From Ophiodon elongatus (Eukaryota; Chordata; Actinopteri; Perciformes; Hexagrammidae), in the NCBI GenBank assembly GCA_016806645.1, contig JACSYO010002159.1, positions 2,596,001 to 2,660,000 on the forward strand: a stretch of 64,000 nucleotides of DNA, in the 5' to 3' direction. Made by a program: the position numbers and the translations under genes. The first letter of the stretch is position 1, and each line of letters opens with the position of its first letter. The notes beneath the pieces are model-generated. The model was not told the DNA's origin. It saw nothing but the letters and a program-made list of their open reading frames with translations, and ran no database searches. This document shows, in pieces, positions 58,546 through 64,000 of this stretch.

Positions 58546-58828
58546 TTACATGTCGTCATTAGTCTCACTGATTGGCTCCCAAATATCAAGAAGGCAGTTC
58601 TTATCAGGTGTTAGGCCTGTTGAGAGGCAGGCACCATATAAGGAGTAGAAGAGAGGCATGCTGTTGATGGTGTGTAACTTTTTGAGGGGAACTTGGTGGA
58701 CGATGATGACCCACATCCCTGACGTGTTTTGTTTAGTTCCTGTCTGTTTCCTGTTTCCTTGTTTGACCATGGACTGGAGCCAACTCAGAGCATGTTTGGC
58801 AACACAAGAGTGTAGCCAGAAGTAGGAC
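58546..58828 (-). CDS. Candidate terminal coding exon, product unrecognised
   Basis: A clean acceptor (TTTCTTTCTGCAG, ending at 58829) opens a 93-codon frame that stops with TAA at 58548-58546. The protein starts SYFWLHSCVAKHALSWLQS, contains GMWVIIVHQVPLKKLHTINS and LFYSLYGACLSTG, and ends WEPISETNDDM. Composition is protein-like, with mixed polar and aromatic residues and no low complexity. No family recognised. Upstream exons would have to lie beyond the L1 relic or outside the window. Could also be a chance frame. Confidence 0.35.
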
Positions 58829-58980
58829 CTGCAGAAAGAAAGTTGCAATGTCTTGTTATATTCTTTGCTTGTAATTCTCTTGTCTTAGGAGTCTAATGGC
58901 TGGGGTATGTTAAGAAAAAAAATAGTTAGTGATGTGTCAACCAAACCTGTTGGAAGGCAAAATATTCTCACACACACACA

Positions 58981-59130
58981 CAGCGGATTTTAATGACAAA
59001 CAGGAACTGTACAGAAAGGGGGTCCACGTCGGACTGTTACACCCGGCCCACCTTTGAAGAAGAATCAGTCTACTTCGACACCCCTGGAGAAGCAAAAGCC
59101 TTCTACGACCGTTATTGAAGTCATGACATG
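58981..59130 (+). pseudogene. L1 ORF1 C-terminal relic
   Basis: Reads DFNDKQELYRKGVHVGLLHPAHL, then after a frameshift TFEEESVYFDTPGEAKAFYDRY and TGA. The pattern (YxKGVxxxLLxPAxL...FDTPxEAxxFxxR) is that of the C-terminal domain of L1 ORF1 proteins in fish. It lies just upstream of, and in line with, the ORF2 relic. Confidence 0.5.
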
Positions 59131-59799
59131 AAAATACAACTCGGCCATATAAACAGGCACACATAGGCGTGCGTTTACGTACTTCACTAACGACCAAAAA
59201 CAAGGTTGGGGGGGAGGGATGTGGAGACGGAGTCAAGGAGGGGTGAACAGGTGCGTTGGGCTTAAGTACTTTAGTGCGCGGGAATTGAGCTGCGTTCGGG
59301 GCGTGGTCCTTGTTCCCAAACTAAGTTCTGTAAAACTCCATTTTGCGCTTTTCCTGATATGCGGAAGTTTTTATTTAATTATTCAAAACATTTTTTTTAA
59401 CCTTTTGGTGATATACTACTATTATTAAAGTCAGAGCTAAAATAGACATCACCCTGTGTAGTATAAGTTCAAATTCTGATACTTTTCAACATATACTTGT
59501 CAGGTAACTATACTCAACTTCATTTTTCTTTATTGTGATGTCACAAAGCTGGTCTTATACACTAATTTAATGTGATGGGAGAACCTCCCAGTTAGGAGAA
59601 ATTAAGGAAGGCCTTACTTGAAGTACCAAGTTAACGAAGTGTTGCTAGCACCTGTTAGGGAGACCAGCTTAACAATGGTGTTTTATGTTCAAGAAGTTAT
59701 AGTTTTTAGGCTATTTTGTGATTCAGAGTTGTACGGGATATACACTGCCTCCATGATTAAAAAAATCTTAACTTTAAGTAAAAAGTAGACCTATGTTAA

Positions 59800-62700
59800 A
59801 TGTAATAATTTTCCTACAAGAGACATCTATCCACAGCAAAACAAGTAAGAATACAAAAACCTTGGATTGGTCAAATCTTCCAATCTAACTTTAATAGTAA
59901 ATCAAGGGGGGTGGCCATTCTTCATAAAAAAGTACAATTTACTGCAGCAGGCATTATCTCAGATCCAAATGGCCATTGTGTTATAATTCCTGTTCAGTCT
60001 TTCACACACCAGTGATATTTGTTAAAGTTTATAGTCCTAACTGGGATGAAGACTTTATAGAGAAAATTATCTCCAATATGCCTTCCCTAACCTAATTTAG
60101 TATTGAGGAGATCTGAATCGCTTAATCAATCCCAGTCTGGATAGATGAAACTACTTTAAAACCACCTTCAAAAATGACAAAAACCTGGTCGCTTATATGG
60201 ATCAGGTTGGATGCATTGATCCCTGGAGGTTGCAGAATCCCCGCCGATAAGACATTTTCTTTTTACTCACATACCGACCAGACCTACTCTCGAATAGAAT
60301 TTTTTTTAATTGATAAAACTCTCCATCCATCATCGGCTAATATAGAATACTCTGCAATAGTAGAATCTGACCATGCTCCAGTAATTCTAGATCTATCATT
60401 TAATCTCTTACAGAGACCTCGTCCAATATGGAGGTTTGACTCCCTTTTGCTTGGGGACAAAAGCTTTTGTGATTTGATAAATGGAGTTATCGATGAGCTT
60501 CTCGTAAATACCCCCAAAAGACAATGTATCCGCTTCTCTTCTTTGGGAGACTCTTAACGTTGTCATTCGTGTAACGGGTGTGGTAAGGAACCAGAAGCAG
60601 TACGACGGACACACGGAATAGTTGAACGAAGCTTTATTCATCAGAAGATACAACAGGAAAACAGTTTCGGATAAGTTCACGTGGAGAAATCCACTTGGCG
60701 GAAGCCAAGCCGTCAGGGGAGAAGGCAGACAGAAACCAGAGGAAGCAGAGGCTGAGTCGTTTACCGGGGCAGAGGCAAGGCGGAGAAGTCCAAACAGGCA
60801 GGCCCGGCACCGGGAAACCAGTCGGAGGGTAAACGCAGGACAGTCTGGTATAATGCGGAGAACGATCTGGCAGAGTGTGTGTGAGAGACTGGGGTCTAAA
60901 TACCAAAGGGAGTAAGTGCAGAAGAGTGGGCAGGTGAGAGTGATTGATCTGATGAGGTGGGTGTGACTAACAGGGGCATTGAATGAGCTGATTAGGTGAG
61001 TGACAGATAGGGTGGCAGGAGAGAAGGGGCAGAGCTGTGACGGGCTGGTGAGGTGGGAGTGGCTGAGAGGTGAGTGTGATGCAGAGTGACAGGGGAAATG
61101 GAAGCTGAACTATGACAATCAGGGTGGAAATTATAACTTTTTCTTCTTTACACAATAAATTACGTAGAGAGAAACAAGATAAACTCATAAAATCAATCAG
61201 AGATTTAGATTTACAAAACTCAACAACATAATTTTCTGAACTTCCGAAACAAAGATTAAATATACAAAAGGAGTATGACTTACTGTCGACGGGCAAAGTT
61301 GAAAAACAATTATTACAGGCTCGTGGATTTAATTAAAAACATGATGAGAAAGCAGGAAGGTTACTAACTCACCAACTTAAAGTTAAATCTACCTCTCAGA
61401 AAATATCAGAAAATTAAAAACATCTCTAATGATGTGACAGTAATTCACCTGAAATTAATGATATCTTCAAAGACTATTTCTAGTCTGGAAACAGTTTTTT
61501 ACAATGTCATTTCTGATTACCAGACTAGTTTCATAAAGAATTGCCACTCTTTCAGTAATATCCGCCGCCTGTTGAATGTTATATACTCCCCTGTGTCTGG
61601 AGAGATCCGATGGTTATCTCTCTAGAGGCAGAATAGGCATTTGATAGGGTGGAATGGCCATATCTATTCAGGATTTTGGAAAAGCTTGGTTTTGGTCCTA
61701 AGTTTGTGGCATGGGTAAAACTCCTCTACTCCTCACCCAGGGCCTCTGATGTTACCAATAGATCAAACTCAGAATATTAAAATGTAAACAGAGGTATCCA
61801 TCAAGGCTGCCCTTGAAGTCCATTATTATTTGCCTTAGCTATTGAACCATTACGCGTTGCTCTTAAAGCATCCCTTAACATTAAAGGAATTCACAGATGG
61901 AGTACTAAGCATAGAGTTTCGCTATATGCTGACGATTTAATAGTTTAAATTTCTGACCCGGTGAAATCTGTTCCTGCATTAGTCGGAATCCTAAAGCAAT
62001 TTGGGACATTCTCAGGATATTAGTTACATTTTTCCAAAAGTGAATCCTTTCCTTTAAACAATTTGGCAATAAGGACTCTAGAAATTTAACTGCCTTTTCA
62101 AATATCTGGGCATCTATATCACTTGTAAATTCGAACGGTTATATGATTGGAATTTCTCTCCATTACTTAATAAGATGTAGACAGACTTTGATAGATAGAA
62201 AACCATCTATGTTTCATTAACAGGCAGAGTTAATTCTATTAAGATGAATGTTTTACCACGTTTCTTATATTTGTTTCAATGTCTGCCGGTGTTCTTGCCT
62301 AAACTCTTTTTTACTACTACTATTAGATAAGCATATTACAGGCTTTATTTGGGATTTATAAGCAACCAAGAATAAGTAAAGCGATGCTACAAAGACATCA
62401 ATCTCAAGGTGGGACTCTCTTCCTAATTTCAGATATTACTACTAGGACGCAAAACAACAGAAAATAATATACCAAATCAAACTCCCTCAAGTAAGCTTAT
62501 ACATTGGTGGGGTGTTTGGAAGCTCCGGGGATATATTTAAGATGTAATATCCCTCAATGCCATCTGTTTTTCTATTTCCAAGTGTGACATTTTGCTACAT
62601 CCCCAATTTTTCAAATTCACCGCTAGACTGAGTGTATGAGGAGCTCCTGAACTGACCACCAAAGGTAAAATGATTTGTATCCCAAATATATTAAATCATC

Positions 62701-63636
62701 AACTCAATTACTGAGACTAACATTGTCAAAAATCAAAGTGGATTGGGAAAAAGAACTTGACATGAGCCTACCAGATTCATTTCGGAACCAGGCCCATTTA
62801 GGGTCATTCAAAGCTCTTTGTGTGCAGGGTTAATTATATTACAGTTCAAGGTACTGCATTTCTAGCACTACTCTAACTTCAAACTTTCGAAATGCTCTCA
62901 AATGTAGCGGATAGCTGCAATAAATGTCACAACTCACCAGCAGATCTTACACCCATGTTTGGTTCTGTCCATAACTGACAAATTACTGGGATATAATATG
63001 GAATGTTTTATCAGAGTCCCTCAATCTAAATATTACACCTAACGCCTCGATGTGCATCTTTGGTGTTCAGAGGGACAAAGATCAAACTTTAATAAATAAA
63101 CACAAAAACATAATTGCTTTCTCAACCTTTTTGGCATGAAAGAGAATCCTAATGGGTTGGAAGTCACCTCATCCCCCAAATTCTTCTATGTGATTGAGGG
63201 ATACAGTGTTCTTTTTAAAATTGGATAAAATTAGGTTCTCACTGTGGGGTCATCCTGAGAAATTCAAATCCGTGTGGTCCGATCATAAAGTACTTTGATA
63301 GATTGAAGACTCTCTCTTTAGATTCATCACTCTTTTCTGTTACCTTGTTATATTTTTTTTTACATTTTTTAAATGTTACATTTTTAAAACTCATTACTTG
63401 TTTATCTGTTTTTCTTTAATTCTCTCGTGCATTTTATTTATTTATTTCGTGTATACTCCCTGAGTTATTAATAATGTAATGTGCTTCCTGACAATTGAAG
63501 CAGTGTGATTTGTTCTGTATTTGGGGAATTTGGAGGTTGGAACTTGAGGGGGGAACGATGGAGGGGGAGAAAATGTACAGTGTATGATTGTGTTTTCTGT
63601 GCTTTTGAGAATGAACATAATATTAAAAAAAAGTAG
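59800..63636 (+). mobile_element. Eroded fish L1 retrotransposon (ORF2 relic) with A-rich end
   Basis: Endonuclease blocks (TYSRIEFFLIDK, VESDHAPVILDLSF) at 60170-60560 continue after a nested LTR with NKLRREKQDKLIKSI (about 61150), then reverse transcriptase blocks NIRRLLNVIYSP, AFDRVEWP (61630-61660, preceded by a stop), GIHQGCP, and SLYADDL (61920-61940). Part of the reverse transcriptase fingers is missing between about 61470 and 61480. Many stops and frameshifts. The element ends near 63636 with an A run, plus-strand orientation. Confidence 0.7.
60561..61117 (-). mobile_element. Solo LTR nested in the L1 relic
   Basis: 557 bp, minus orientation, from TGTCATAG to ACGAATGACA, so it has TG...CA ends and 6-bp terminal inverted repeats (TGTCAT/ATGACA). 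A TATA-like TATTTAG (plus 60896-60902) lies about 260 bp before AATAAA (plus 60633-60638), as in U3-R-U5 of a Gypsy-type LTR. It splits the L1 endonuclease frame after ETLNV. A clear target duplication is not visible. Confidence 0.7.
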
Positions 63637-63661
63637 CCTAAATCTGTTTTATCACTTAAAA

Positions 63662-64000
63662 CAGTGGTACCCAACCTTTTTTGTGCCACGGACCGGTTTC
63701 GTGTAAGACAATATTTTCACGGACCGGCCTTCAACGTGTGGGCGATAATTATGAAGTAATAAAATGATACAACTGGCATGAAAACAAATATAAAATACAT
63801 AAAAAATACAACTCACCATTACGCCGAATTATCGCCACATATTATGCAGAGCGGGCACGTGAGAATCATCTGTAGCGATGAACCCGTATTTTAAGGACTT
63901 CTGATATTGTCTTTTAAATGCAGCTTTCTTTTTCTTGGAAGTCGTAGGCTCTTCTTCTGTCTCCTCATTGGGACTTTTCCCCTTTATAAAGAAGCTCTCC
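63662..64000 (-). mobile_element. hAT transposon end with BED-type N-terminal frame, runs off the window
   Basis: CAGTGGTACCCAACC at 63662 is a typical hAT terminal repeat, followed by the GCCACGGACCGG segment common in fish. On the minus strand from about 63999 to 63829 an open frame reads FFIKGKSPNEETEEEPTTS, KRQYQKSLKYGFIATDD and stops. This resembles the start of ZBED5/8-like hAT proteins before the BED finger. The finger and transposase are missing, so it is an internally deleted copy or the edge of a longer one. Confidence 0.55.

Overview
The window looks like nuclear DNA of a teleost fish, probably a spiny-rayed one. The case rests on one vertebrate-type, intron-rich esterase gene on the minus strand; a retrotransposon carrying the Rex3 signature of fish genomes; several DIRS-like retrotransposon relics, a fish-type L1 relic, a tRNA-derived SINE and hAT fragments; and long (GT)n, (CT)n and (GACA/GATA)n arrays. 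The base composition is AT-rich with long non-coding stretches. Nothing looks bacterial or plasmid-like, and most open frames over 60 codons are chance or antisense frames.

Layout. 1-9 kb: mostly unassigned DNA with a degenerate minisatellite, a broken THAP zinc-finger frame (about 3.9 kb), a DIRS-like reverse transcriptase relic (4.5-5.1 kb) and a DIRS-type terminal fragment (6.8-7.3 kb). 9.3-13.1 kb: a DIRS tyrosine-recombinase relic, a perfect hairpin and the first copy of a roughly 0.47 kb LTR-like repeat. 13.8-17.0 kb: a nearly complete Rex3 element in minus orientation, bounded by an 11-bp target-site duplication. 17.3-20.0 kb: a CACTG-ended repeat region and a GACA/GATA satellite with a 190-bp higher-order period. 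20.1-23.4 kb: a probable spliced non-coding transcription unit with duplicated exons. 24.2-27 kb: another DIRS relic, then a hAT BED-finger frame cut by a SINE. 27-41.8 kb: essentially empty intergenic DNA.

41.9-49.2 kb: the only convincing intact protein gene, a cholinesterase on the minus strand. Eight coding exons can be joined in phase from the initiator at 48467 to 42220. A non-coding first exon near 49.14-49.2 kb and one or more C-terminal options are less certain. Its catalytic Ser, Glu and His, oxyanion hole, choline-site Trp and all six core disulphide cysteines are present. The acyl pocket and peripheral site match neither classical AChE nor BChE, and the intron-rich structure differs from vertebrate ache and bche as I know them. 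The second copy of the LTR-like repeat lies in one of its introns.

49.2-64 kb: a 21-bp perfect hairpin, a long (GT)n array, a fourth DIRS relic, a G-rich tract, an unrecognised candidate terminal exon (58.5-58.8 kb, minus), an eroded L1 with a solo LTR nested in it (59-63.6 kb) and a hAT end running to the window edge.

All identifications come from reading the sequence and from knowledge of the families. No alignment or database search was run. Transcription, splicing and enzyme properties are inferences.
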